From assembly GCA_032622095.1 (NCBI GenBank), contig CP136067.1:53423899-53487898 (forward strand): 64,000 bases of DNA, written 5' to 3'. The translations under genes were made by a program, and so were the position numbers. Origin of the DNA: Siphonodentalium dalli. Taxonomy: Eukaryota > Mollusca > Scaphopoda > Gadilida > Siphonodentaliidae. Below the pieces are notes generated by a model. It made no database searches, was not told the DNA's origin, and saw only the letters and a program-made list of their open reading frames with translations. Below, in pieces: positions 1 through 10,669 of this stretch. Within the stretch, counting starts at the first letter, position 1. Every line of letters starts with the position of its first letter.

Positions 1-289
1 TAAATGTTTCTTACAATTTTTAGGACATAAAATAAAAAACATCCATTACCCTGCAGGGAGCCCCACACATATATAGAAGCATATAGAAGAGTGTCGTCTG
101 CTCATGTTTGTCTGGGGCTCTGTATGGGTGAAATTATAAAATTGTTAAAGAATAAAAGAAAAAATTATTAAAATTGTAAAAAATTGTTAGGCCAATGCAT
201 TCTCTTATATATGCGAGGCGACCTATGGTCGACTCGCATATATAAGAGAATGCATTGGCACAGGGCCTTTCTGTTGGGTAAAGGGTTAA
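1..289. repeat. Right part of a TTAA-flanked miniature element (piggyBac-like)
   Basis: The right end reads GTTGGGTAAAGGGTTAA (TTAA at 286-289), the same end as the complete copies at 6072-6470 and 35795-36194. It contains the family palindrome at 191-259 (GCCAATGCATTCTCTTATAT and its complement around a GTCGAC centre). The matching left end is not seen and may lie outside the window or be lost. A TTAA duplication with ends starting CCCTTT is the pattern of piggyBac-type elements. No transposase is present. Confidence 0.7.
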
Positions 290-299
290 CCTTTTCTTT

Positions 300-500
300 A
301 CTTCAGTTATAAAAGTATGCAATGGAATGATCTATTATTCATGTGGAGGAGTGTTCAAGAAATATGAGCAGAAGAAAGACAGAAGAATTGATAATACAAG
401 TGCAGAAGGAGGACTTATTGATGAGAAATGTTCAGATAATAAGTTCAACAAACAGCCTATGGTTGTTTGTTGAACTTATCATTTGAACATTTCCTAAGGG
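300..500. repeat. Dispersed repeat containing a hairpin (424-495)
   Basis: A stretch with TATTCATGTGGAGGAGTGTT and the later word AAGTTCAACAAAC recurs in diverged form at 3611-3790, inverted at 35020-35215, and near 41340-41630, so it is a dispersed family. Positions 424-495 form a near-perfect hairpin of about 29 bp around an 8-base loop. No coding potential is seen. Confidence 0.6.
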
Positions 501-567
501 AACTACATTTCAATCAGTATAATAGTAAAGACAGCATATTTAAGGCTCTTAGTAAGGTAGAACTCAC

Positions 568-678
568 CTTAAATGGCACAAGCGTAAGAACATCCATATC
601 CTGATGCTGCAGAAATTCAGCTCGTTCCCATAGAAACCATATATCATGTGTTATGAGCCTCCACATCAGTGCAAACAC
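568..678 (-). CDS. Calponin-homology-domain protein, exon 3 of 3 seen (partial gene)
   Basis: This is 111 nt (37 codons, phase 0 at both ends). The upstream side has a TTTCAG acceptor (just right of 678) and the downstream side a GTGAGT donor (567 leftward). It begins VFALMWRLITHD, which fits the last helix of a CH domain (compare the usual LxLIWxLIxHY), followed by IWFLWERAEFLQ. It joins in frame to the exon at 3315-3438. No continuation exon was found between 568 and the window edge, so the gene probably runs on to the left. Confidence 0.7.
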
Positions 679-703
679 CTGAAATAAAGCAATACATGTT
701 GAG

Positions 704-802
704 TTGAATATTCAGGGATTCGAGCATGAAAACAGTTTATGAACGAACCGACTTGCCAGCGAGTTAACAAACTGTTTTCATGCTCAAATCCCCGAATATC
801 AA
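704..802. repeat. Hairpin, about 34-bp arms
   Basis: The left arm 704-738 and right arm 769-802 are near-exact reverse complements (core GAAAACAGTTT / AAACTGTTTTC) separated by about 30 bases. It starts 26 bp from the exon at 568-678. No other copy of this sequence is seen in the window. Confidence 0.75.
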
Positions 803-1303
803 ACGAAACAGGATACGTTTGTCTCCATTATAATTCAATCCAGTCAAAAAATTTAAAGAAACTGTATGTAATTCGCTTTTTATTGGTATTACATGCCATG
901 AAGTTAGATATTCTTTTTTCGTTTCTCCATTCAAAATTGGTTAACCGACAAGTGGCTGAAGGTGATGAATTGAAAACTAAAGTGAGCAACTCTCGACCAA
1001 TCAGAATGTGTGTTTTAGTGACAAATATTCAACTGGAGTTACAATGTTAAATAACTGAATACTACAATCTCTTTACATCTGGCATCTGAGAACATGAGAA
1101 GGGCCTTATCCGGGTTTAGAGCCCAGTTGTCAGCCCCAAATTATGACACAAACCAGCCTAAATTAGTGGTTTGCCAAATCAAATCAATTTAATTGTAAAT
1201 ATTCAGTGTCCAATCAACAAAATATGTGCAAATCTGAGAAATCTGCTATCTTGTCTCTCACTGAAAGAAAGTCATATCCATTAATATCATTATTGATTCA
1301 AAA

Positions 1304-1405
1304 TAAGGTTATTGCTGAAAAGTTTGAAGACAAATTCTATAATGCGCATAGCACACTTTATAGTAAATTTGTCTTCAAACTTTTCAGTTATAACTCATAA
1401 CCTTA
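1304..1405. repeat. Hairpin, about 40-bp arms
   Basis: Arms 1304-1343 and 1366-1405 pair closely; AAGTTTGAAGACAAATT is matched by AATTTGTCTTCAAACTT. The loop is about 22 bases. Its sequence is unrelated to the neighbouring hairpins. Confidence 0.75.
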
Positions 1406-2976
1406 ATCTAAACAAGAGTTATTTCTTATAATTTTATCCCAGTATTGTTCAAAACTTTTAATTTTCACCAACATATTTTCATAAAATTGATAACTTTCTT
1501 GCCATCAACAATAATGCCATGGGAACATGTATACACCTGTCAATCTTGCAAACGTTTGAAGAGAAACTTGATTTTCACCATTTTCATTGGTCGTACAATT
1601 TCTGGCATTGTTCCAATCATGCATATGCGATGAACTGCTGTCCGTGTGCACCTATCTGTTAGAGTGACTGACACCGATTAAGGTTATTGAGAATTCTAAT
1701 TCAGTCAATTGGCAATTATTGAAAATCCTTTATCTGATTGGCTGAGACCATATAAGATTTGCCACCGTATAATCATTCAATAATTGGTCGCTAATTTCCA
1801 TTACGTCATTGTCATGTCATTGATCTCAATTACCTGAATTCCCATGTCCATGTCCATGTTATTGTTAAAAGTTTGGTATTACTATTAGGCCTATTATTTA
1901 TGTATTTGAATTTCATATAAATAAACAGGGAATTCATTTTGAATGAAATTTGCACGAAAGGAAGCACATGTTTGACTTGTCGGTGGGATGTTACATCTGA
2001 CAGCCACATCAAAATGTTATCATATTATCCCGAGTATAAATTGTCTATTATATCCATTTCAATATCACAATATGTATAAGTACTGTCAAGTACATAAAAG
2101 TGTCAATATCAGTAAATCATCTCCGCAAGTTTGGAAACACAATTTGAAATTTGCGGTTAATTCCTTGATTGGAGATTAATATTATTCACCCTAAGGTGTC
2201 TGACCTGTTCGTGCCCTCTGGATATTTGGTCCTTAGTTGGAAAATCCAGTTTTATATTGTTTCGCCGACGTCGAGTATTGTTCTCGATTACTGAGTCAGT
2301 GTGTGAGACATGTGACACGATATGAGTGGTATTTGTGTTTACTGACTAGCTTTTGTGAGCATTTGATATATCCTTAATGTGTTGTTGGATTCTTGTTGTA
2401 AGAGTTTAAAAAGATAGTTGTGGGGGTTTATTTTTTTATAAATTGTTTGTTGAGTGCTAATGTCAAGTGTTTGATGTATATGTCCTGTCGGGTTTCGGAG
2501 GGGTGTACCACTAGGTTGTTGTCCAGTATTTGGGAATTGTATACTGGCCAGGACTTTGGCAATGTTGAAAATATTAGTTAAATTGTTTGTGCTTGTGATT
2601 GGTGCATCAGTACTGTGACGTATTATACTTCTTTTGGCCTTTAGAGGGCGTTTGCGTGGTAGGAATTGGGTCAAGCCATTCTTGTAATAGCAACACTAAA
2701 CATGACACATATAACTTCAAAAGTCATGGTTAACTATTTACAAGATTTGTTTTCATTTATTTGAATTGTACAATACATATTTGAAGAGTTTAATTACTCA
2801 ATTCTTCAAATTAAAGGTGGTAATGCATTTGCCATGCAACTATAATTTATATGGTAAGATTGTGATTTGGCTCTATTAGGTACAGGCTGAGTTGGTGTCG
2901 TTTTGGGTTTTATTCACAGTTCTATTTGAATGATTTGGGGTGGTAACACAGGTGTTTCATGTAAACATAATTAGAA

Positions 2977-3135
2977 TGGGGATAACCATGTTGTGTTTGG
3001 TGATTTGGGAAAGGTTGTAGACTGATTATAGAGTGGCAAATAAACATTAATCGGCTCCAACTTGAACTGAATTTGCCACATTAAAATCAGCCTACAACCT
3101 TTCCCAAATCATCAAACACAACACTGTTATCCCCT
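2977..3135. repeat. Hairpin, about 60-bp arms
   Basis: The left arm starting GGGGATAACCATGTTGTG (2978) pairs with the right arm ending TGTTATCCCC (3134). The arms contain GATTTGGGAAAGGTTGTAG and its complement, with a few mismatches. The loop is about 35 bases. No clear flanking duplication is visible. Confidence 0.75.
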
Positions 3136-3314
3136 AAATATCCTTAATATCTAATTAAGTGACAACCAATTGTTTTACAGTATTCTGTGAATTGTCAGCT
3201 TATCATTAAGTTATTAGAGCTACTACACTTGCAATTCTCAATTTATGCTACAATAATATAACTGGAAGTATAAGACCCATACACCTAATCACACGATTGT
3301 GCACAGTGGCTTAC

Positions 3315-3438
3315 CTGATCAGCACTTTTCAAGGCAAACTGCCGGCAGTCAACCTGTGTATCCTCTGGTATGACACAACACTTCTTGAACTCATCCAAAA
3401 TCCATTCAACTCGTGTTTGCTTCTGTTGTTGAGAAAGT
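3315..3438 (-). CDS. Calponin-homology-domain protein, exon 2 of 3 seen
   Basis: This is 124 nt, with acceptor TTTCTAACAG to the right of 3438 and donor GTAAGC to the left of 3315. The first base completes a split glycine codon left by the exon at 4017-4204, then 41 codons follow (LSQQQKQTRVEWILDEFKKC and onward) to phase 0. The content fits the middle helices of a CH domain. The phase match on both sides supports a real exon. Confidence 0.72.
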
Positions 3439-3610
3439 CTGTTAGAAAAAATATCTATTTATATATGTAATAATAATAATACATAATATTTATATAGCGC
3501 TTTATCCCAGATGGACCAGAGCACTTACATTCCTACTAGTACCCTGCCCTCTATCACGCGTGATACACACATACATCTATACACACATCCATGTAGCATA
3601 GATTATCTTT

Positions 3611-3790
3611 TTAACCCTTTCATTACTAAATGGAATCTCCCATTCAATTTCAGTTACACATTAAAAGTATACATTGTGGTGGTCTATTATTCATTTGAAG
3701 GGGTGTTTTGATAATACAAGTGTAGACATTGGATTCTTATTCGGTCATTTGGAGGAACTGTTTAGACAATAAGTGCAATAAAACCTTTTT
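3611..3790. repeat. Second copy of the dispersed repeat seen at 300-500
   Basis: It starts TTAACCCTTTCATTAC (3612), shares TCTATTATTCATTTGAAGG and ATAATACAAGTG with the first copy, and lies in the intron between the two upstream CH exons. It is diverged and has no coding content. Confidence 0.5.
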
Positions 3791-3823
3791 TCTAATATAA
3801 AACTCTCACTATTCTATGAACAT

Positions 3824-3946
3824 TACAGTAATGCTCTAAACAATCGACTCCTTAACCACAGCAGAATTATGGGTTATTTTTTAGGATTTAGTCGGAAATA
3901 TGGCTTGTTGCCATTCATCGGAAAGCTCTCTTAGAGCATTACTGTA
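3824..3946. mobile_element. Tc1/mariner-like palindromic MITE, internally deleted copy
   Basis: TA target bases flank ends CAGTAATGCTCTAA and TTAGAGCATTACTG. The left arm matches the full copies at 6602-6818 and 62344-62560, but nearly all of the right arm is missing, leaving 123 bp instead of 217. It is non-coding. Assignment to Tc1/mariner rests on the TA duplication and the CAGT start. Confidence 0.75.
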
Positions 3947-4016
3947 TGTTCACATTTTTAGATAAAACTTCCCATAATAGAAAGAGATATTTTTTTTCAG
4001 ATAATATCAGACTCAC

Positions 4017-4204
4017 CCATCAAAACTTCCAATTCTCTGGAGATTTTTGCCTGTGATACTTTCCACTAGGTTTTGGAAACTTGTCCCTTGGAGAAGGTCC
4101 ATCAGTACATTACTGAGAAGTTGATCATAAGGCATTAAGCGCAGGTTTACCCATGCAGTGTAACCACGTATCTTTGTTCTCAGTGACATGGTGTGACGGT
4201 ATGT
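4017..4204 (-). CDS. Calponin-homology-domain protein, exon 1 of 3 seen
   Basis: This is 188 nt (62 codons plus two bases of a split GGA), with acceptor ATTTCAG on the right and donor GTGAGT on the left. The peptide contains KIRGYTAWVNLRL, which fits the first CH helix (compare the F-T-x-W-x-N-x-x-L pattern), and LLQGTSFQNLVESITGKNLQ, which fits the helix with the DGxxLxxLLExLtGk pattern. With the two exons to its left it makes one complete CH domain of roughly 105 residues, a fold that commonly binds actin or microtubules. The protein family could not be assigned; divergent CH proteins such as ASPM or cilia proteins remain possible. No initiator exon was identified upstream. Confidence 0.72.
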
Positions 4205-4474
4205 CTGAAATTAAGCAATTGTATTCTCAAATAATTTTGACATAAATAAACTATGGTGCCGACTCAATAATAAGAGTATTAACCGTTTAATCATTCAATA
4301 AACTTTGTTGTACAAGAGGTCTTGATAGGTATTACGCATCTCTGTCCTTCAATAGATATTCAGTTGATACCTTCATTGGATCATTGCTTGTCAGAAAATA
4401 TATAAAATTGCTTTATAAAAGTGTGTTTTCATTAGCTTATTTTGAACTCACACCACACATATTAGGGAACTTTG

Positions 4475-4816
4475 TACAGTATAACCTCTCCAAAATGGAC
4501 CCTCTATAAACCAAATCCCTTTCCATACCGAACAAATTGCCCCTTTCTGAATTCATCCAAGTGCATTCTCATTAAAAATTATTTCTGATAACCGGAACCT
4601 CTCTATTCCGAACATCGGACGGCTTTTCTAGTCCATAAGTGAACAACTACATTAATTTTTGTTTGTTCAATAATAATTTGGTTGTGCTTCGACAACTCTT
4701 AGTAATGATGTCAATACATTCCGATAGTTGTGCGATTTTCTATAAACCGAATACCTCTCTAAACCAAACGGAAGGGCCGATTCTAAGGGTGTTCGGTTTG
4801 GAGAGGTTTTACTGTA
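4475..4816. mobile_element. Pogo/Tc1-like miniature element
   Basis: TA at both edges flanks ends CAGTATAACCTCTCCAAA and, on the opposite strand, CAGTAAAACCTCTCCAAACC. The interior repeats words of the type CTCTATAAACC and CCGAAC. This matches the usual pogo/Tigger-type end CAGTxxAACCTC. There is no transposase; the open frame inside is an accident of the repeat. Confidence 0.7.
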
Positions 4817-5377
4817 TACCGATGCAGTTCTTCTCTAATTTACTCAGTCAGTACATCAATTGTCTGATATTGCCTTTCATGAAGCCAAACTGCTGTTGAT
4901 ACAATTTCGTTACCGTATCGCGTTGCCATCCAAAATCAGAAATCTGTCTAATGCTGTTTTTGTTGTTTCTGCCAATAATTACATTAAGGGGCACATCTCC
5001 TGGCACTGTGTAGGAACTGTTACATTGGAAGTCGTTCTATCGTCGGTTTGTGATGGTTCTTGCCTGATTTGTGACGGTTCCCTATGATCGAAATTATACA
5101 TTTTCGCGAGTTTTTTGACAGTTAAAATGCTATTTTTTAGCCATCTAGCTGATAATTTGATTAATTTTTCTATTCCCCTGTGACACAATCGGTGGCCCAA
5201 ATGAGCGTAATAATATAAAAAATTTCATTGTGCGAGTAATAACAATGACGAAAACAGCGGATTTTTATATTTGTTTGGGTTTTCTCCTGATCGAGTCGGT
5301 TCTCTCCCCATTTGATCGGTTCTATACGGGTACTACTATGGCTAATGTTTGGCAGGATACATGGTTCAAACAACTAA
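4817..5377. other. Intergenic, nothing recognised
   Basis: Short open frames occur on both strands, but none has a recognisable domain or splice context. No repeat with another copy in the window was noticed. Confidence 0.4.
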
Positions 5378-5700
5378 TATACACTGGGGCTGAAAGGTAA
5401 AAATATGTTTAATACTATCACTGAGGCTAAGAAGTATTCAGACCAGTCTGTTATTTAAATAATTACATTTTTCTTATTGATTACAAAAGTAGCTGAAAAG
5501 AGTTGAGACCAGACAAGTAATATATACACTGGGGCTGAAAAGTATTCAGTCCGTCAATTTTATATTCACAGATTTTCATACTAGAACAGAGTTAATACTA
5601 TCACTGGGGCTGAAAAGTATTTGGACCAGTCTGTTATGTAAATAATTACATTTGTCTTTTGGTTACACGTGTAGCTGGAAATAATTGATCTTTACCTTAT
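5378..5700. repeat. Diverged tandem duplication containing mariner-like end sequence
   Basis: TACACTGGGGCTGAAA occurs at 5379 and 5525, and the block AATACTATCACT to AATAATTACATTT occurs at about 5411 and 5594. The word CACTGGGGCTGAAAAGTATT looks like a Tc1/mariner terminal sequence, so this may be a rearranged remnant. It is non-coding. Confidence 0.5.
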
Positions 5701-6071
5701 CTGGTAAGGTGTTTGATGTTTGTGTTGTTCACATGTTATGCATTCTCAAATGATTGTTATTTATGATTATCATGTAATATTATGAATGCTATCAGATGTT
5801 AGGATTTTTCCGATATGTTTAATATCAGTCTTACCGCTATGCAAAACATTTATGCAGTGCTGTCTTCATACTGCTTAGCGGTCATTCACTCTTACCACTA
5901 TAAGAGGTTTCATTTATACATTGTAACCAAGCCATGCAGTTTAATCTGAAGGTTGTAGTGCCAACTAGCAATATCATTTACCGTACTACCTGTTTACACA
6001 TCAACTGTTTGCACTTTTAATTTACTGTTTAGTAATTTCACAGAACATGTTAAACAAAAATGACAATTTTG

Positions 6072-6470
6072 TTAACCCTTTACCCAACAAACCGGCCAAA
6101 ACCGGCCAAATAAAGCTTCAACAGCCTAAAATATCTTCGGTCTGTCTCAATAGAACCATACAAATATGGATATCATTGGAACCGGCTCCTTGACCACATT
6201 GTGATAGTTACAGTTAGCCCTGTGCCAATGCATTCTCTTATATATGCGAGTCGACCATAGGTCGCCTCGCATATATAAGAGAAAGCATTGGCCTAAAAAA
6301 AATCTTTTTTTAACACTTTTTACCATTTTTTCTTACATTCTTTAACAATTTTATAATTTTTAATGTGTTAAGCCAATGCATTCTCTTATATATGCGAGGC
6401 GACCTATGGTCGACTCGCATATATAAGAGAATGCATTGGCACAGGGCCCTTCTGTTGGGTAAAGGGTTAA
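6072..6470. mobile_element. piggyBac-like MITE, complete copy (399 bp)
   Basis: TTAA at both edges; ends TTAACCCTTTACCCAACA and TGTTGGGTAAAGGGTTAA. Two copies of a ~70-bp palindrome lie inside (6224-6292 and 6372-6440), each with a GTCGACC/GGTCGCC centre. A near-identical copy in opposite orientation is at 35795-36194. The TTAA duplication and CCC-starting ends point to piggyBac-type mobilisation in trans. Confidence 0.85.
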
Positions 6471-6601
6471 CAGCATTCAATAATTTGCCTAATATTAAGT
6501 TCATGTAGCTCTTGCAGGCTATGGTGGGTATGTCATATTATGGCTATTCATTCATTGTGCACTCATCGGATTCGGGTGGGGAGGCATCTTCTTTACAACA
6601 G

Positions 6602-6818
6602 TACAGTAATGCTCTAATTAATCGACTCCTTAACCACAGCAGAATTATGGGTAACTTTTGAGGATTTAGTTGGAAATATGGCTTGTTGCCATTCATCGGA
6701 AAGCTCTCTCCGAGAGCTTTCCGATAAATGGCAACAAGCCATATTTCCGACTAAATCCTCAAAAGTTACCCCTAATTCTGCTGTGGTTAAGGAGTCGATT
6801 AATTAGAGCATTACTGTA
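6602..6818. mobile_element. Tc1/mariner-like palindromic MITE, complete (217 bp)
   Basis: An almost perfect full-length palindrome: CAGTAATGCTCTAATTAATC at the left, its complement at the right, TA on each side, and centre CTCTCCGAGAG near 6709. Other copies are at 3824-3946, 62344-62560 and 63909 to the window end. It is non-coding. Confidence 0.88.
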
Positions 6819-6974
6819 TATGAATATGGATAGTAGCTGTCTTGCCTTGGCGTTATTGACCTCCACATTCTTGACAATATATTTTATTCATGTTGATTAT
6901 TGGTTGTTTACGTTTTTTAATAATAAACAGCCCATTTGAATCTGAACAATAGTGTATTGTTGTCAATGAACAAG

Positions 6975-7107
6975 CTTATCCTTTGAGTGCCCCTCTTATC
7001 CTTTGAGTGCCCCTCTTATCCTTTGAGTGCCCCTCTTATCCTTTGAGTGCCCCTCTTATCCTTTGAGTGCCCCTCTTATCCTTTGAGTGTCCCTCTTGTC
7101 CTTGTAT
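6975..7107. repeat. 20-bp tandem repeat, about 6.5 copies
   Basis: The unit CTTATCCTTTGAGTGCCCCT is repeated exactly five times from 6975, then once with one change (7075-7094), then decays. The core CCTTTGAGTGCC is also the terminal sequence of the TTAA element at 63017-63268. Confidence 0.95.
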
Positions 7108-7745
7108 ATTACATATCAGATTTATGGAGGCATGTATCTGGACTCAGTGTGAGTGTTCATTGCTTCAAATGTGCTTGCTTCAGTGAGCGTGAACAAATTC
7201 TTATTGAAATGGTCATGTGTCAATCGGAATGGCATATTTAGATGTCCCTCAACTCAGATCAAGCTTGAAATGTAATCACACATCCTGAGGATTATGTGGA
7301 GGCTCTGAGGCACATGAAATAAAAAAATTTAAAGCATTTTTGGTTTGTTATTTATTTTGGTAATTTATTAAAAGGAATTGGAGCTTCATACTCTTGGAGG
7401 CTTTCTGTATGCTCACATGTGCAAACATGTGTTCTATGAGTTATAATTTAAAACTGTCCGTATTGTGGTAGTTTAACAATATTTATGACATAGGGAAGTT
7501 TGTTCCAATTTATAACTATGTGTGGGATGAAGAGACTTGAAGTTAGTTGATGTAGGCTTTTACAGGGTGGAGGAACTTATGGCCCCTGGTAGGCACTAGT
7601 GGTAGGGAAATGTCCACATCTTTGTTAACATATCAAATTTTGTATATCATGATGAGAGAGAAGAAGATTCTTCTTTGTTGAATGGTTTGTCAATTTAGTG
7701 TATATAGAGCAGATCAGTTGTAATCACACCTCCTGTACTGATTAC
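7108..7745. other. Intergenic, nothing recognised
   Basis: AT-rich sequence without a supported gene or repeat. The last eight bases, CTGATTAC (7738-7745), are the left target duplication of the element that follows. Confidence 0.5.
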
Positions 7746-8167
7746 TAGTGCTGAAACGGATATCCGGTTGACAACCGGCTACCGTCGCCAACTGGTTGAA
7801 CTGCGATCAACCGGTAAACCGCTATGTAATACACACATGCAATGCCACTGATAAAAACTAACGTATTCAGGTCCTTAATCGGCACGAGACTGATAACAGT
7901 AGCTTTTAAACACAGGTAATTTTATCAATTTTGCTACAAATGTTATCACTCGGAGGGGGTATACATTAGAAATTACCCGTATTAAAGTCAAAATCTGGTG
8001 CCAGATCAAAAGTCTTTTCAATGAATGGCAGATTACATAGTCTGGAATTGGTGGCGAAACATCAAAGATGCATGACGTCATCTTTGATGTTCCGATGTCC
8101 GGTAAAACATGGGCACTGACGCCACTGAGTCATCGGCAAAGATCAATACAATCGTTTTCACTGCAGT

Positions 8168-8368
8168 ATGGCCTGGTCATTTGACATCTACTCTCCGACT
8201 GACTATATATACTTGCAGACAGTATCATGGATACCCAAGAGTCAAGAAATGAGTAAATCAGACGTCTGGGCGCATTTCAAAGAGAAATTGGCAGAATGCA
8301 AACTTTGTAAAACCAACCTTATTTACATACGCTCGGTCTATACTTCTAACATGACTGAGTTTGAGTAA
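8168..8368 (+). pseudogene. BED zinc-finger fragment of a hAT transposase
   Basis: A 66-codon open frame with KSDVWAHFKEKLAECKLCKT (residues 30-49). Trp34, Phe37, Cys44 and Cys47 match the first half of a BED finger, the DNA-binding domain at the N-terminus of many hAT transposases. The downstream His pair of the finger is missing: the frame ends at NMTEFE, so the domain is truncated. Its position just inside the left end of the hAT-type element supports the assignment. No catalytic (DDE/dimerisation) part is found after it. Confidence 0.65.
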
Positions 8369-8919
8369 TCTCAGTCGATGAAGTTCAAATGAACTCGCAT
8401 CAAAATGCAGTCGGACTTGTTTGCATCCTAAGGACTAATTCTCAGCATTTGATTGTCTTCTAACAGAAAACACTAGCTGTTTTCAGCAGGTTTTCAGCTG
8501 TTTTTTTAATTTTCATTTGTTAACTACATAAAGTTCAAGAAACTTCATAATTGTGTTTATCGGTTGTCAGTCATCCTATCCATCTCAAATCGCCAAAGAA
8601 CACCCAGCAGTTAGAATACCTGAGTCACATGACTTAATAATCGGCCAGTCCTGCAATCGCTATAATGACAATAAACAAGACAGTCAATGACCGTAGGGTC
8701 GCTCACCAGACTGTAAAGACGGAGAAGACTGGGACTCTGAAGACTACAATAGTCAGTACGTTGTTATAACAAAATTAGTCTTTCAAAATTTAAATTTAAA
8801 ATTAAAAAAATAGTTTTTTTTAACCTCATTGAAAATTATCTATTTTTTGTTGTTAAATGAAGCAAGGAGTTAAATCTAAAAAATTAAATCTAAATTGTTT
8901 TATTTTTTTTTAAAGATAT

Positions 8920-9247
8920 TGACCCTGGCTCCGCCCATGTTTGCCCAGTGATCCCATGTTAACAGATCTGAACACCAGAAAACCAAGGACCCTCCATGCC
9001 AAATATAAGCTTAATGGTTATTGACAAGAAGTTGTTTTAAGACTTACTCTGGAGGAAAAGAGTTATGGCCCTGGCTTTGCAACTATTTGACTTGGCCTCA
9101 TTTTAGTCATCTAGGCAACATCCACACCAACTATGAACCCATTCAGTCTTATGGGTCTGGAGAAGAAGATGTTTAAACAATTTTTGATGGAAGGACGGAT
9201 GATGGCCGATGAGATCCACAGGAGATTATGCCTCAGGTGAGCTTAAA
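8920..9247 (-). repeat. AGCTCACCTGAG-family repeat inside the hAT element
   Basis: On the - strand it starts TTTTAAGCTCACCTGAGG (9247 leftward) and continues with the family's phrases (GGCCATAACTC, CTGGGCAAAC). It is diverged relative to the copies at 10020-10669 and in the right third of the window. Confidence 0.7.
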
Positions 9248-10019
9248 ACTATAATCAAGGGAACCGATATATTAGTACCAAACTTGAACTCACCAACTCA
9301 AATAGTTTGTCCTATGGAGGGGGTTAAAGTTTTTGGAGTGAGTGGCTAATTCTTAAACTTATAAAGTTGTCACTATTAGAAACAGTCTCAATCAACAAAT
9401 GGTGGTCACACAAACTACAGAACCATTCATAGGGTAGAAATTAATTCACTGAAAGGAAGTGTTAAAACTGTATAAACAACATATTTTCACTGACCCACCA
9501 CTTAGTAGAGACCAAATGCTCCTGGGAATACATTTGACATTCAATTTCAAAACTAATTACCAAAACAAAACACTGGCTGGAGTGAGCTGTGTGTGCTTGA
9601 CCCGATTGTTGATACAACTGTCAGATTTGACATGTTGATAATTATCAACAGAGCAGACTGGTATTTTCACTGTAAGAGATCATATCCTAGCATATACACA
9701 GGGTGTAATGCATTGTGACTGTGAAAGATATTTAAAACATGTGTTTGATAACAGGGATGCTGGAAGCACCAATGACCTGTTAGATGGTGGTTTATTTTTT
9801 ATTGCAATAAGGCATCAGACTGCTGTCAAATTTTGCCAAGAATATTTCTATCTGAAGAATATGGATGAGGGTGAGAGGGTTCTTTAATATTTGTGTCTTT
9901 AGTAATTAACTTTAAAAAAAAAAAAATTATTGAAATAAATACAAATAATATTCAATTTAAAAAAAATAAAATTAATTGATCTGATTGATCAAGGATTTCA
10001 ATAAAAAAAAATTGTTATG

Positions 10020-10669
10020 AGTTATGTCCCTGGCTCCGCCCACATTTGACCCAGTGACCTCATTTGAACAAATCTGAACCCATTCGACCCGATGGTACAA
10101 GAGAAGAAATCGTTTTAAGAAATACTATGGAGGGAAAGAGTTATGGCCCTGTCTTCGCAACTATTTGACCCAGTGACCCCATTTCAACAAATCTGAATCT
10201 CAGTCATGTAGGGACCCTCTATACCAAATCTAAGCTAAATAGGCCCAATGGTTTTTGAGAAGAAAGTGGGTTTTTTTTTAAGAGTTATGTCCCTGACTCC
10301 GCCCCTATTTAACCCAGTGACCCCATTTGAACAAATCTGAATCTCAGTCATGTAGGGACCCTCTATACCAAATCTAAGCTAAATAGGCCCAATGGTTTTT
10401 TAGAAGAAAGTGTTTTAAGAATTACCATGGAGGGAAAGGGTTATGGCCCTGGTTTCGCAACTATCTGACTTGGAGACCTCATTTTAACAAATCTGATTAA
10501 CAGTTACCTAGGGAACATCCACAAACAATATGAACCCATTCGGTCCAATGGAACTTTAGAAGAAGATGTTCAAAGAATTGTTGACGGACGGACGGACGGA
10601 TGGACGGACGACGGACGAGTAGTGATGACAATAGCTCCACCGGAGACTTCGTCTCAGGTGAGCTAAAAA
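10020..10669 (-). repeat. AGCTCACCTGAG-family repeat, longer copy
   Basis: On the - strand it starts TTTTAGCTCACCTGAGAC (about 10669), followed by GTCTCCGGTGGAGCTATTG and a GGAC/GTCC-rich minisatellite (10583-10620). It then holds three to four diverged ~120-bp internal repeats with AAATCTGAA, AGTTATGGCCCTG and CCCAGTGACC. It is non-coding. Confidence 0.8.

Larger units (their letters stand above)
679..3314 (-). other. Intron of the CH-domain gene
   Basis: This lies between two phase-compatible exons. It contains three hairpins listed separately (704-802, 1304-1405, 2977-3135). I see no coding exon, RNA gene or recognisable transposon in 1406-2976. The open frames present are short and unlike known proteins. 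Confidence 0.6.

Noticed and set aside
739-1050. 103-codon open frame as a gene
   Set aside because: Its first part is the loop and right arm of a hairpin in an intron of the opposite-strand gene; no domain is recognised.
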